This document shows positions 39,028 to 46,961 of a stretch of 64,000 bases of DNA, piece after piece. Position numbers and translations under genes: made by a program. Positions within the stretch are counted from its first letter, which is position 1, and each line of letters opens with the position of its first letter. The DNA comes from Vibrio splendidus (GTDB lineage: Bacteria > Pseudomonadota > Gammaproteobacteria > Enterobacterales > Vibrionaceae): the NCBI RefSeq assembly GCF_002873455.1, contig NZ_MCUN01000008.1:62001-126000 (forward strand). The letters are read 5' to 3'. The notes below the pieces were generated by a model that was not told the origin of the DNA, did no database searches, and saw nothing but the letters and a program-made list of their open reading frames with translations.

Positions 39028-40860
39028 CTAATTGGGGCAAGCAACGTCTTTGGATTGATAACGACGGACTGTCCGCACACTGATACCGAGAAGCTTGGCT
39101 ATTTCTGTTTGTTTGAGGTCTTTGGCGCTGAGAGCTATAACATTATCAGCCGTCGTATTACTGCTGCGCTTACGCTTTGTGACTAGTCCAAAGTGCTTAC
39201 GTAATTCTGCTAAATTAGAGAATTCTTTATCGTAGGTCGTAGCAAGAGCATCATTACTCTGGAATGTAATAATTTCACGGGTTTGGGTAAATGGACGAAC
39301 ACGACCTACAGCTTGAACAACCGTCCCCATTTCTAAGGTTTGCAGCATAGGGTTAGCCACTTCTGCTACATCGGTAAAGCGAAATTGTTCATCGGCTACG
39401 ATGCCATAGCGTCGGCGTGGTTTTTTTGAATAGGTTATGGCGACATCGATCCGTTCACTATTAGAACGCAAGTCCTGAACTGAATTACTCAGCGTATCTT
39501 GCTTTACATAGTAGCTATTAAGGCAGTAACAACAATCAAACCCTTCGTATTGATTGATACCAATAACCCCATAGTGAATAACGGGTACTAAAGTCACGTT
39601 AGGGCTTTCTGTGTAATGCTCACCGTGTATGATGCGGACACTATTGATCCCTTGTTCCACTAACAGTTGGTTCATTGTTTTGACGCAGTAATCAACATGA
39701 GCTTTCTTCGATACTAGTAGTACTCGCTTACCTTCCTGAATTCGTTTAGTCGTGAGTTGTGTAAAGACATCAAGGATTTGAGGTGCGTTTTTAATGAAAT
39801 TAGAACTAGCCCCAATGGCCGATGCAATGTTCAACCACGTAGAGCTTTCGCCTTTAAACTCATAAGTTTCGTATGGTGAGTAAAAGTCTATACCTAAACG
39901 CATCTTCAAAATGGATAGGTGAGTGGTACCACTGTACAACAGAACATCACTATCAGAGGTGAAAGGAGGGGCTGGAAAATGGATGTCACCATTAGGTAAC
40001 TTTTCTCGGGATTCAGCCATGGAATAGCCGAAAGCTTGCAAGTCATAAATAATGTTATGAAATGACTCACCAAAAATAGCATCACCTACGGTTAATATCT
40101 GTGTCATCTCATTGGTATCAATGCGCGGGAAGTGCCATGCGCTAGTATCTTGTAAATCTTCACTTGGTGCGCTGAGTAAGCAATTCAAGTAGTGCCCAAG
40201 AGTGGCTTTACGTTTTGGGGATATATCAGATTGATTTGTTGCTTCTATCAACTGTTGTATGGAGGTAGGTGAAAGTGTACGGCTGTAATTCGCCAGACTG
40301 ACATTGGCCTCATCAAAGATAACTAGCACTCTTTCGGCTTTCGCTTGTTGTTTTACATGAGTAATGAAGTATGGGTTATGCTCAAGGTGAGCTTGAGTAG
40401 CAAAAGCAACCTGCTTGTTTTGTAAATCTTTACCATATTGACTAGGCCAAAAGCATTCAGCGCGCTTGGGGCACAATTCACAACAGTGACGTTTTCCTAA
40501 ATGACCTAGGTTACGGGCCTCATAGGCTTGCCATGCTTTGTTTCGTTCTTCGCCACATAGGTTTACTGGACGAGGGCGGATGTTGATGACTTCGATATCT
40601 TTGGGTGGCTTTTGGATGAATTTACGTTCATCTATGATTTTTCGTGTAGGAGCCATGACAAGTACAAGGTCGTACTTCTCTTGGCGAATAGCGGTTTCAA
40701 TAACTAGATCCATGTTATAGGACTTACCCACGCCCACTTGCCAACGGATGACTACATGCTGGTGGTTATGACAATGCTGAAGAATGATTCCAGCATCGTT
40801 CTCTTTTCTGAAATCGGCGAGGCGTTTAGCCCCGCTAATTAATGTCTTACTTGTTTGCAT
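39028..40860 (-). CDS. SF2-like helicase with zinc-cysteine cluster and C-terminal HTH
   Basis: 610 residues. Walker A RWQVGVGKSYNMDLV (residues about 37-51), motif Ia VLVMAPTRK, Walker B VIFDEAN, a motif III-like YSGTTHLS and motif VI VQAVGRVRPF. CCELCPKRAECFWPS (about residues 131-145) is a possible Fe-S or zinc cluster. The tail LKQTEIAKLLGISVRTVRRYQ is a helix-turn-helix, perhaps for origin binding. Its ATG overlaps the stop of the gene upstream (TAATG); the polymerase follows 31 bp later. Could combine replication initiation and unwinding. Confidence 0.75.
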   Translation of the reverse strand: MQTSKTLISGAKRLADFRKENDAGIILQHCHNHQHVVIRWQVGVGKSYNMDLVIETAIRQEKYDLVLVMAPTRKIIDERKFIQKPPKDIEVINIRPRPVNLCGEERNKAWQAYEARNLGHLGKRHCCELCPKRAECFWPSQYGKDLQNKQVAFATQAHLEHNPYFITHVKQQAKAERVLVIFDEANVSLANYSRTLSPTSIQQLIEATNQSDISPKRKATLGHYLNCLLSAPSEDLQDTSAWHFPRIDTNEMTQILTVGDAIFGESFHNIIYDLQAFGYSMAESREKLPNGDIHFPAPPFTSDSDVLLYSGTTHLSILKMRLGIDFYSPYETYEFKGESSTWLNIASAIGASSNFIKNAPQILDVFTQLTTKRIQEGKRVLLVSKKAHVDYCVKTMNQLLVEQGINSVRIIHGEHYTESPNVTLVPVIHYGVIGINQYEGFDCCYCLNSYYVKQDTLSNSVQDLRSNSERIDVAITYSKKPRRRYGIVADEQFRFTDVAEVANPMLQTLEMGTVVQAVGRVRPFTQTREIITFQSNDALATTYDKEFSNLAELRKHFGLVTKRKRSSNTTADNVIALSAKDLKQTEIAKLLGISVRTVRRYQSKDVACPN

Positions 40861-41483
40861 TAGGCCACACGACCGCGTTTAAGTATGAGGCGTGTTGCGA
40901 TTTGAGGGATAGTTTCTAGTTCTTCATTTGTTCTGATTTGGTAAATGTCAGAGAGAGCGAACTCACGACTGTCGTACGCTTCTTTAAATTCCATAACCTT
41001 GTCTTTATCAATCACAATGCCCGCCGGAATATCACTAGACGTTACTTCATAGTGGTAACCTTTCTTGACAATATTAACCAATAGGCCTCCTTTATTAAGC
41101 AACGGCTTTAATTGCGGTGCTAATGAGGTTGGTTTTAGTGTTGGGGGGATCGCGAGTATTTCCATGCGCTCTTCGATAAAATTGTAGGCAGGTGTAAGTA
41201 TGTGATGGTCTAACTTGATTTGAGCTTCACACAGTGTGCAGTTTTCGCCATTGCACTGTATGTATCCTTTTTCTTCTGGGGTATCAATGTAGTGAAAATA
41301 GGACTTCTCAAAAACATTCATTACAAATGATAAAGCGGAACCATTGTCATCTAAACGAGAACGGTATAGGGCCTCAGGTTTAGTAAATATAGGCTGGTTG
41401 GCTGTGTTACCACCGAAAATGTCATCAAAGGTACCGCTTTGGTTACGACCGTGATTGCTTATTGTTTTTTGTTCAGTTGTCAT
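40860..41483 (-). CDS. Putative ssDNA-binding protein of the replication operon
   Basis: 207 residues from the ATG at 41483 (MTTEQKTISNHGRNQ); the frame opens at 41546. A zinc-type cluster, CNGENCTLC with H-H after it (LDHH), is embedded in a segment, FHYIDTPEEKGYIQC, like that in phage gp32-type ssDNA-binding proteins. The C-terminus is not acidic. The call rests on this motif and its position between a helicase and an unknown gene; it is an inference. Confidence 0.5.
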   Translation of the reverse strand: MTTEQKTISNHGRNQSGTFDDIFGGNTANQPIFTKPEALYRSRLDDNGSALSFVMNVFEKSYFHYIDTPEEKGYIQCNGENCTLCEAQIKLDHHILTPAYNFIEERMEILAIPPTLKPTSLAPQLKPLLNKGGLLVNIVKKGYHYEVTSSDIPAGIVIDKDKVMEFKEAYDSREFALSDIYQIRTNEELETIPQIATRLILKRGRVA

Positions 41484-41532
41484 GCTTTTATTCTCTACGT
41501 TGCTTTTAAAGGGGGGGGATGTGTTTGAGTGA

Positions 41533-42183
41533 TTAAGGCGTATCAATCTGCTTTAGCGCATCAATCAGGTGATCCCACGAATCTGATTGGAAAAAATCAT
41601 TAGTTAATGCACGTTCAGCATCAAAGTAAAATGACTGACCATCAGCAAAATCAACGCAGTCGAAGCATTCGCTGGCCAATGAAAAAGTGGAGGCACAAAA
41701 GAATTCGATGGCATGCGGGTGGTAAAAAGGCAGATCTTTGCTCGCGTAGCCTACTGCCTCATAAACTGAATTAGGTATGCTCTGAGAGGTACTTAAGTCA
41801 TGTGTGCAGGTAAATCTCTTTCTTGCGTGACCTAATTGATGAACGGTATCAATGGTTAACACGTCTCCGTCTCGTTTCACGGTATTAGAGGCAAAATGCA
41901 ATTTTTCATCGAAATAGAATTCAATGTGTTCATCGCCTTTGCTTTCATATTCTTCTACGCGTTGTACCGTCATGACGGCAATAGGTGTTCCCCCGCCATC
42001 ACCGTAAGAGAGAACCTCATTTTCCGTAAACAAACGACCATAATGCGTTGGTAATTCTTTACGGTTGTAAGCTAAGCAAGCCGCAATATGGGCTATGCGT
42101 TTGCCGTGCAAAAGGTACTCTTGGTTAGAGTTGTCTTCATCCGTAACCATAGTTTCTAGAACATCATTCATATTATTCTCCAC
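41533..42183 (-). CDS. Hypothetical protein, first gene of the replication operon
   Basis: 216 residues, acidic, no signal or membrane segment. Notable sequences: HGKRIAHIAACLAYNRKELP and a DGGGTPIAVMTVQRVEEYE strand. Starts with GGAG a few bases upstream, divergent from an XRE regulator 127 bp away. No family recognised. Ends 50 bp before the next start. Confidence 0.6.
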   Translation of the reverse strand: MENNMNDVLETMVTDEDNSNQEYLLHGKRIAHIAACLAYNRKELPTHYGRLFTENEVLSYGDGGGTPIAVMTVQRVEEYESKGDEHIEFYFDEKLHFASNTVKRDGDVLTIDTVHQLGHARKRFTCTHDLSTSQSIPNSVYEAVGYASKDLPFYHPHAIEFFCASTFSLASECFDCVDFADGQSFYFDAERALTNDFFQSDSWDHLIDALKQIDTP

Positions 42184-42254
42184 TTGAAATTATAACTATT
42201 AGGTAAACTTTTCAGGTAAAGATTACGACTTGTAGCTCAGTTATGTCAATAAAT

Positions 42255-42291
42255 AATTGAAAAAAATTCCTTTAGCGTTAAAATTTCAATT
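42255..42291. promoter_or_regulatory. Inverted repeat between replication operon and XRE regulator
   Basis: AATTGAAA (42255) and TTTCAATT (42284) are perfect inverted 8-mers, 21 bp apart, in the divergent promoter region. A natural operator candidate for the XRE protein. Confidence 0.45.
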
Positions 42292-42310
42292 GTGAGTTAG
42301 AGAGGAAAGT

Positions 42311-42901
42311 ATGAAATCAAAGGTCGAGGAAAAAGTAAGTATCTTTACGCTGATATCAGAAGCGGTAAAAGATCTAAGAATGTATGGCTGCGATTTTGTG
42401 TTGGGCATGGGCCTAACGAAAAGAGTTAAAACTAAATCCAAACAAGCGGAATATGCGAAGATACTTGGCGTGAAAAATGCGTTTTACTCTCGTCTGGAAA
42501 GTGGTAGTTCAGCATTTAACATCGCGCAACTTCATACCTTGTGTGAAGCCAAGGGGCTTTCATTAGGGGAGCTTTTTGCCTATGTAGACCACATGAAGAA
42601 AGATCTAATAGGTGCGGGGTATCAAGTCGTGACGGAAGCATTGCCAATTGAACAAGATGCAATGCGTAAAGACAACTGGCTTGAGGAAAAGGCAACGGCT
42701 CTGAATAACAAGTGGACACGTGAACAAAAGAGCTTAAAGCAATATAAAGACCTAACAGATCAACAAATCGCAGCTAAAAGGCAAGAGCATGTGTTACATG
42801 CCAGGCTTTTGTTTGCTGACAAGTTTGGTCATGTAGAGGATGTTGAGTTACAGAGGGGACAGTGGGACGAAGCATTCGCTGAAGATAGAGCGAAAGAGTA
42901 G
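42311..42901 (+). CDS. XRE-family HTH regulator
   Basis: 196 residues. HTH around residues 45-85: SKQAEYAKILGVKNAFYSRLESGSS (core EYAKILGVKNAFYSRLE), then LGELFAYVD. The C-terminal half is charged and helical. GAGAGGAAAG lies upstream of the start. Divergent from the replication operon and likely its repressor or copy-control protein. Confidence 0.75.
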   Translation: MKSKVEEKVSIFTLISEAVKDLRMYGCDFVLGMGLTKRVKTKSKQAEYAKILGVKNAFYSRLESGSSAFNIAQLHTLCEAKGLSLGELFAYVDHMKKDLIGAGYQVVTEALPIEQDAMRKDNWLEEKATALNNKWTREQKSLKQYKDLTDQQIAAKRQEHVLHARLLFADKFGHVEDVELQRGQWDEAFAEDRAKE

Positions 42902-43046
42902 ACGCGAGCTTGCGTGTAAGTGGACACGAAGCCTAGTTAGATTATTTATTAGGTTTGGTGTCCATTTTAGCGATGATTTTGCTAACACACCTAATGGGAT
43001 AAGACGTCTTGAACCGTCTTTGAACCTTTGTAAATGTGTTATGAAC

Positions 43047-43072
43047 AACCTAATCCAACTCGGGATTAGGTT
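43047..43072 (+). terminator. Hairpin downstream of the XRE gene
   Basis: AACCTAATCC / GGATTAGGTT with a six-base loop, then GTATTT. Confidence 0.6.
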
Positions 43073-43169
43073 GTATTTATTTGATGTAGGGTGCCGGAAG
43101 CTATTTATTATTCTCACTATCTATCATTTGTGTTTTAATGCACTTAATTGCTTATTGGCCGAGAGTGAG

Positions 43170-43277
43170 ATGGCACGACGTAAAGATGGAATCATATGGC
43201 ACTTAATGGACGCTCCATGGTGGCTTAGTGTTTTGCTCGCAGGTGTTATATATCTAGGGCTCTCTAACGGCGAGTAG
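43170..43277 (+). CDS. Small membrane peptide, possibly a truncated gene
   Basis: 35 residues starting MARRKDGIIWHLMDAPWW, then a single hydrophobic helix and LSNGE at the end. The start closely resembles the N-terminus of membrane-anchored restriction endonuclease/topoisomerase-zinc-finger proteins (MARRK...PWW), so it may be the left-over end of one. A longer frame opens at 42840 through the terminator hairpin and is not credible. Confidence 0.4.
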   Translation: MARRKDGIIWHLMDAPWWLSVLLAGVIYLGLSNGE

Positions 43278-43341
43278 TGATAATTTTATCTTTTGGGAGT
43301 AAAAAACACTAGATAGTGGCTGGTAGGGTAGGATGTTTAAA

Positions 43342-44061
43342 ATGAATGAGAGTTGTGATTTTATTAAGCGATTAGATAAAATTGCTTATAATGTTGAAGA
43401 TAATAAAGAACGCTTTTTATACACTTATTCTAGGAAAATAGTAGATGAAGAGATAGCCTTACATGAATATTTAGATAGTAAGTCAATGAGGCTAACTAGT
43501 TTGTTATCATTGTTAATTACAGTGGCTATAGCATTTTTAAATTGGCTGGTTCAAGAACAAGATCAAAACTTACCAATGTGTTTTTATGCTTTTTATGTAG
43601 CTACTGCTGTTTTTCTTATATTGGCTTGGTGGCATTTTTTTAATGCGTTGAAGATGGTTACTAGTAAGAGGTTACCCTTAGATCAGTCGACTATGAAAAT
43701 GTTCAAAGATAAATCTATTAGTGATGTGTATATATCAATTTCAAAGGCATGTATACACGTGGTTGAAAGTTTATCAGACATTAATTATCGCAAGTCTACG
43801 GCATTAGAGAGTGGTTATAACATGATTTTTATATCTGCCATCACTTTCTTAATTTCAGTTGTACTTTTTTTTGGATCATACATTGATGATAGCTTTAAAG
43901 GGAAAATAATCATGAATCAAACAAACTCTCATAGTGAAAAGAAAATGGATAAACCAGAACCTGATTACGATGCTCCACCATTGCATACAAGGAATGTAAA
44001 AACAGAGGTAGAGAAAGTACCAACCTCAAACGAAAGTCACTCTTCTAGTGACTTTGACTGA
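43342..44061 (+). CDS. Hypothetical membrane protein
   Basis: 239 residues (ATG at 43342, AGGA eight bases before; ATG at 43333 also possible). A helical cytoplasmic start (CDFIKRLDKIAYNVEDNKERFL), two close membrane helices (residues about 55-75 and 85-105), a soluble segment, a third helix (about 165-185) and a charged tail. The two-helix hairpin flanked by helices is reminiscent of SLATT-type effector proteins, but I cannot confirm that. Low G+C. Confidence 0.5.
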   Translation: MNESCDFIKRLDKIAYNVEDNKERFLYTYSRKIVDEEIALHEYLDSKSMRLTSLLSLLITVAIAFLNWLVQEQDQNLPMCFYAFYVATAVFLILAWWHFFNALKMVTSKRLPLDQSTMKMFKDKSISDVYISISKACIHVVESLSDINYRKSTALESGYNMIFISAITFLISVVLFFGSYIDDSFKGKIIMNQTNSHSEKKMDKPEPDYDAPPLHTRNVKTEVEKVPTSNESHSSSDFD

Positions 44062-44092
44062 ACCTAATACTTGAACTACGAACTATGAACAG

Positions 44093-44122
44093 AGAAAAGG
44101 TCGCCAATGGTGACCTTTTCTG
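44093..44122 (+). terminator. Terminator after the membrane protein
   Basis: AGAAAAGGTC / GACCTTTTCT hairpin. Confidence 0.65.
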
Positions 44123-44263
44123 ATCGAGCGTTACAGGTTATGTTGCCTTCAGAGTCGTTATGGAGTGGAGAGGACCAAAAAAACATAGAAACTATAAATG
44201 TGGTACGTTAGTTTAAACAGGGTATTTACGCTCAGGTAATTTAGAATATAGAGGTTATAATAA

Positions 44264-44569
44264 ATGGAAAAAATGAAGTCTGTACTGTACTCAATCGAAA
44301 TTATTCTTAAAGAAAGTCATGATTTATCCGCATATTCAGCTGTTAGAATCCTGCTGTCAGACCTAACTAAGCTTGTAGATGAAAATAAGGGGCTTTATCC
44401 AGGGATCATGGATATAAAAGATAAAATCATGTTCATAGAGGTACGTTTATTGTCTTATTTGGGTATCAATGTAGAAGATGGTTTTCATGACGGACAACAG
44501 CAGGCTTTAGTTGACAATGCTCTATATAGTATTCGCACTATTTTAAATAGGGATATTTATAAAGTATAA
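44264..44569 (+). CDS. Hypothetical 101-residue protein
   Basis: Helical, slightly acidic; begins MEKMKSVLYSIEIILKE. No signal, no motif recognised. A hairpin with AGGACTAG / CTAGTCCT arms follows at 44597-44624. Upstream site is weak. Confidence 0.45.
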   Translation: MEKMKSVLYSIEIILKESHDLSAYSAVRILLSDLTKLVDENKGLYPGIMDIKDKIMFIEVRLLSYLGINVEDGFHDGQQQALVDNALYSIRTILNRDIYKV

Positions 44570-44596
44570 GGTGCTTATTCAACTTGAGGGTACTAA

Positions 44597-44624
44597 ATAA
44601 GGACTAGTTATTAATTTCTAGTCC
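44597..44624. terminator. Hairpin between convergent genes
   Basis: AGGACTAG / CTAGTCCT with a ten- to twelve-base AT loop, between genes ending at 44569 (+) and 44642 (-). Confidence 0.5.
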
Positions 44625-44641
44625 TATAGAGCAGTTACGGT

Positions 44642-44791
44642 TTAGTTCTTACAACCGTTTTTATCACATGTGATTTTACTGTGTGAATCGATCCAATGAG
44701 ATGCTTCTTTCTTAGTGTCAAACCCGCAGCCAGTAGATCCTCCTTTTCTTCCTTTATGAACGATTCCTGTGGGTGTATGTTTAACTGCCAT
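44642..44791 (-). CDS. 49-residue basic protein
   Basis: Short ORF not seen by length-limited searches: MAVKHTPTGIVHKGRKGG, then STGCGFDTKKEASHWIDSHS, ending with two further cysteines (ITCDKNGCKN). AAGGAGG is six bases upstream, an ideal site. Basic N-terminus; three cysteines plus His could bind metal. No family recognised. Confidence 0.55.
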   Translation of the reverse strand: MAVKHTPTGIVHKGRKGGSTGCGFDTKKEASHWIDSHSKITCDKNGCKN

Positions 44792-45190
44792 AAATGAACC
44801 TCCTTTTTATCACCTGTATTGGTATTGATATCTTATATCTAAATTTAGTTGCAAAATGTGCACCTTGTTGCTTATTTAGGTGTGGCGAGAGGTAAACTCT
44901 ATCTTTGTGAGCAACTTCATAGAAGTGTTGGAGCTGTACCGTAGTAGAGGTTCCTACCTTAATACCAGTATAGATAGCCTCTATTACTTCTTGTACGTAA
45001 ATTGATACTGATTACTGAGCTCGGTTTACTAGTTGCTTCTGTTTTGGAATAACTAGGTTCGAGAGTTACATTTACCCATGATGTTTAGTTCCCTTCAAAC
45101 TATTAAAGATATGATGTAAGTCGCATAAATAATAATGGGGTATGTATACAATTTAGTAATATTATGTCTTTGTTTATTCATGAGTTTTAG
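44792..45190. other. Noncoding region
   Basis: 399 bp with no convincing ORF or RNA; holds promoters for the 49-residue gene and the gene at 45191. Confidence 0.4.
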
Positions 45191-45799
45191 ATGAAAGGTT
45201 TATTAAGTATTTACGTAGCTATCTCGTTTGTAGTGGCTGGTTATTCTATTTTCACCACAAGTGGGCCTGAGGGGTTTGGTAAAAATCATGTGACTGAAGG
45301 GCTAATGTGGCCAATGACTATATATGAATATGTGTTTGAGCCTGAGGTTGAGGGGGGATCAATTGATACGCTAATCGATTCAGTGTTTGACATTGTAGAA
45401 TCGAGAGAGAGTGATTACGAGAAGTACTTAACTGCCGTATCTTTTAATCGAATCATGCTGCTTGAATATGTTGAGTCTCAGCCAAGCCTGACTCAAATTC
45501 GTGTGAATGAGCTAGTCAAAAAGTCAGAAAAAAGTAGTTTTGGTGAAGAAATTAGTTTGGGTTCTCAGAGTCAATCGAAGTTGAGTGACCGCTTAGATGG
45601 TCTAAATTACGAAGAGTTGGTTACGTTAGGTAAACAGTCTTATCGGAAGGTAATTTCAATAGCCCAAAGTCGCCCTATGTACGTACTTGGCGAAGATTGT
45701 GTCGATAACTTAATTAGTGCCTTTAGAAAAGAAAATGGACAGGATGCTTTGATAAGATATGACATGCTTCAAGAGTTTGATGAGATGTGTGGCTTATAA
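45191..45799 (+). CDS. Hypothetical membrane-anchored or secreted protein
   Basis: 202 residues. N-terminal hydrophobic helix (LLSIYVAISFVVAGYSIF) as an anchor or signal, then WPMTIYEYVFEPEVEGG and a long helical, polar domain with two cysteines (EDCVDN, EMCGL). A similar short N-terminal layout occurs in small phage-like membrane proteins. No family recognised. Followed 15 bp later by a small membrane peptide. Confidence 0.5.
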   Translation: MKGLLSIYVAISFVVAGYSIFTTSGPEGFGKNHVTEGLMWPMTIYEYVFEPEVEGGSIDTLIDSVFDIVESRESDYEKYLTAVSFNRIMLLEYVESQPSLTQIRVNELVKKSEKSSFGEEISLGSQSQSKLSDRLDGLNYEELVTLGKQSYRKVISIAQSRPMYVLGEDCVDNLISAFRKENGQDALIRYDMLQEFDEMCGL

Positions 45800-45814
45800 C
45801 TTGAGGGCGTTCAT

Positions 45815-45928
45815 ATGATTAAGCTAATTTTTGTACTTCTATTTATGGTTTTCTGTATCAACTTTCCAATAGCAGCTCTAGCTATCGGGGTCTTAATGCT
45901 GTTCATTGGTGCAATTGGTAGCAACTAG
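45815..45928 (+). CDS. 37-residue membrane peptide
   Basis: MIKLIFVLLFMVFCINFPIA followed by a second helix and IGSN at the end: almost entirely hydrophobic, two helices with Pro between. GAGGG lies nine bases upstream. Probably cotranscribed with the gene at 45191. Function unknown. Confidence 0.45.
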   Translation: MIKLIFVLLFMVFCINFPIAALAIGVLMLFIGAIGSN

Positions 45929-45958
45929 GTTTTGTGGTTGCTAATGCTCTCACATTGT

Positions 45959-45992
45959 AAACCGCCACGCCCGAAGGCAACGGATTTTTGAA
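45959..45992 (-). pseudogene. Inverted fragment of tRNA-Leu(CAA)
   Basis: On the minus strand it reads TTCAAAAATCCGTTGCC, then TTCGGGCGTGGCGGTT, the anticodon loop to T-arm segment of the tRNA at 46369 with one extra A. It is in opposite orientation to the real gene and 0.4 kb from it. Not a functional tRNA; likely a relic of attachment-site recombination. Confidence 0.75.
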
Positions 45993-46079
45993 GAGGTAGT
46001 GTGTTGAAGTGGTTGGGGTGTTGTTTATGGTCTATATATGGTTCATCGATTTCGTCGCCAGCTCTGCGGTAGCATCTCC

Positions 46080-46407
46080 AACATTTCAATAGCGATTACA
46101 ATAAGGGCGTCATAGAACAAAGCACCAAATCGGCGCATTACTCCTGCTGGTGGCAGAGTGTTTGTTGATGTCATGTGTTATTACTTCTTCAAAAATTGAG
46201 GCGTCAGAATATAGTTTAAGGCTTAGCGTGAAAAGAGACATAACGCACAGCTTATGACTTAGTGGCGAAATTATCGGCAAACACACATGAATTCAAGTTT
46301 TTATACTTGCCACATCAGTTCGCATACGTATAATGCCAGACATCGAAAGGGCAACGCCCCAAGATAATGCCGGTATGGTGAAATTGGTATACACGACGGA
46401 TTCAAAA
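46080..46407. repeat. Right copy of the 328 bp direct repeat
   Basis: Matches 23386-23713 with scattered differences. It begins inside the RDD coding start (fragment only, about 90 bp) and ends in the tRNA anticodon loop. It provides the promoter and 5' half of the intact tRNA-Leu. Confidence 0.85.
46307..46334 (+). promoter_or_regulatory. Promoter of the intact tRNA-Leu
   Basis: -35 TTGCCA (46307), 16 bp spacer, -10 TATAAT (46329), 35 bp before the tRNA. Lies inside the repeat that came with the island. Confidence 0.7.
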
Positions 46408-46453
46408 TCCGTTGCCTTCGGGCGTGGCGGTTCAAGTCCGCCTACCGGTACCA
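46369..46453 (+). tRNA. tRNA-Leu (anticodon CAA)
   Basis: 85 nt class II tRNA. Acceptor GCCGGTA pairs with TACCGGT; anticodon arm ACGGA-TTCAAAA-TCCGT gives anticodon CAA for TTG; a short variable arm GCCTTCGGGC; T arm GGCGG-TTCAAGT-CCGCC; CCA encoded. It is the integration site of the island to its left, rebuilt from an element-borne 5' half and the chromosomal 3' half. Confidence 0.95.
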
Positions 46454-46465
46454 TATTTAAATGAT

Positions 46466-46491
46466 AAAGCCTCGACTCATGTCGGGGCTTT
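46466..46491 (+). terminator. Terminator after tRNA-Leu
   Basis: AAAGCCTCGAC / GTCGGGGCTTT (one G-T pair) around TCAT. Confidence 0.75.
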
Positions 46492-46836
46492 GTTGTATCT
46501 AGGCTAATCAAAAGCTTAGCTTAGCTTAGTTTTCCTTTTCTGTTATCTACACTTTTCTCCCTCAATAGACTCACTTTATCAGCCTTGAATTTTCTTCCAT
46601 GGTGCATCTATGGTTCATCACATGTCGATTCTGTGCTCAAGGGAATCCTGACAAATCCAACAACTGCTAAAAGCTGCAATCTTGCAAGCCAGTATCTCCA
46701 AGGGCTGTAGAGTCTGAGAACCATGGTACGACCATGGTGACTTTACGGTGCTATGAATTTTTTATGTGGCCTTTGGTTGCGAAAAAATCGTTTTTATGGG
46801 GTTGTTGTTAAGCCTTTTATCATGGGCGTTGTTGGG
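46492..46836. other. Noncoding region between tRNA-Leu and the next element
   Basis: 345 bp without an ORF I can support. It may be the true chromosomal junction or an older island remnant. Confidence 0.4.
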
Positions 46837-46884
46837 TAGTGTGTCACTAGCGCGCTGGGGATATACATTAATAACCAATCACAC
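46837..46884. repeat. 48 bp boundary repeat R1
   Basis: Shares GGGGATATACAT and ACCAATCACAC with R2 (55850) and R3 (62186), about 40 of 46 positions alike in pairs. Starts GTGTG and ends CACAC. Candidate attachment site, left end of element 2. Confidence 0.6.
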
Positions 46885-46961
46885 GAATAAGTGTACAGTT
46901 GCATTTGTCGTAATGATATGCATTATATTTAACTGGCTTTAAGTGAATGGAATTGATTTGA

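Larger units (their letters stand above)
23714..46407. mobile_element. 22.7 kb integrative genomic island in tRNA-Leu(CAA)
   Basis: Bounded by the two junctions in the tRNA anticodon loop, with a 328 bp direct repeat. It encodes its own tyrosine integrase (26768), a replication operon (37029-42183), a WYL-regulated small-protein module, and hypothetical genes of lower G+C than the flanking core. No conjugation, capsid or packaging genes were recognised, so it may be non-self-transmissible or use a helper. Confidence 0.85.

Noticed and set aside
42840..43169. Long frame joining the XRE gene end to the small membrane peptide
   Set aside because: It runs through a strong terminator-like hairpin and overlaps the regulator; only the last 35 codons look like a protein.
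43333..44061. Assigning the membrane protein to a SLATT or CBASS effector family
   Set aside because: Only the helix layout is suggestive; no nucleotidyltransferase partner or diagnostic motif is nearby.
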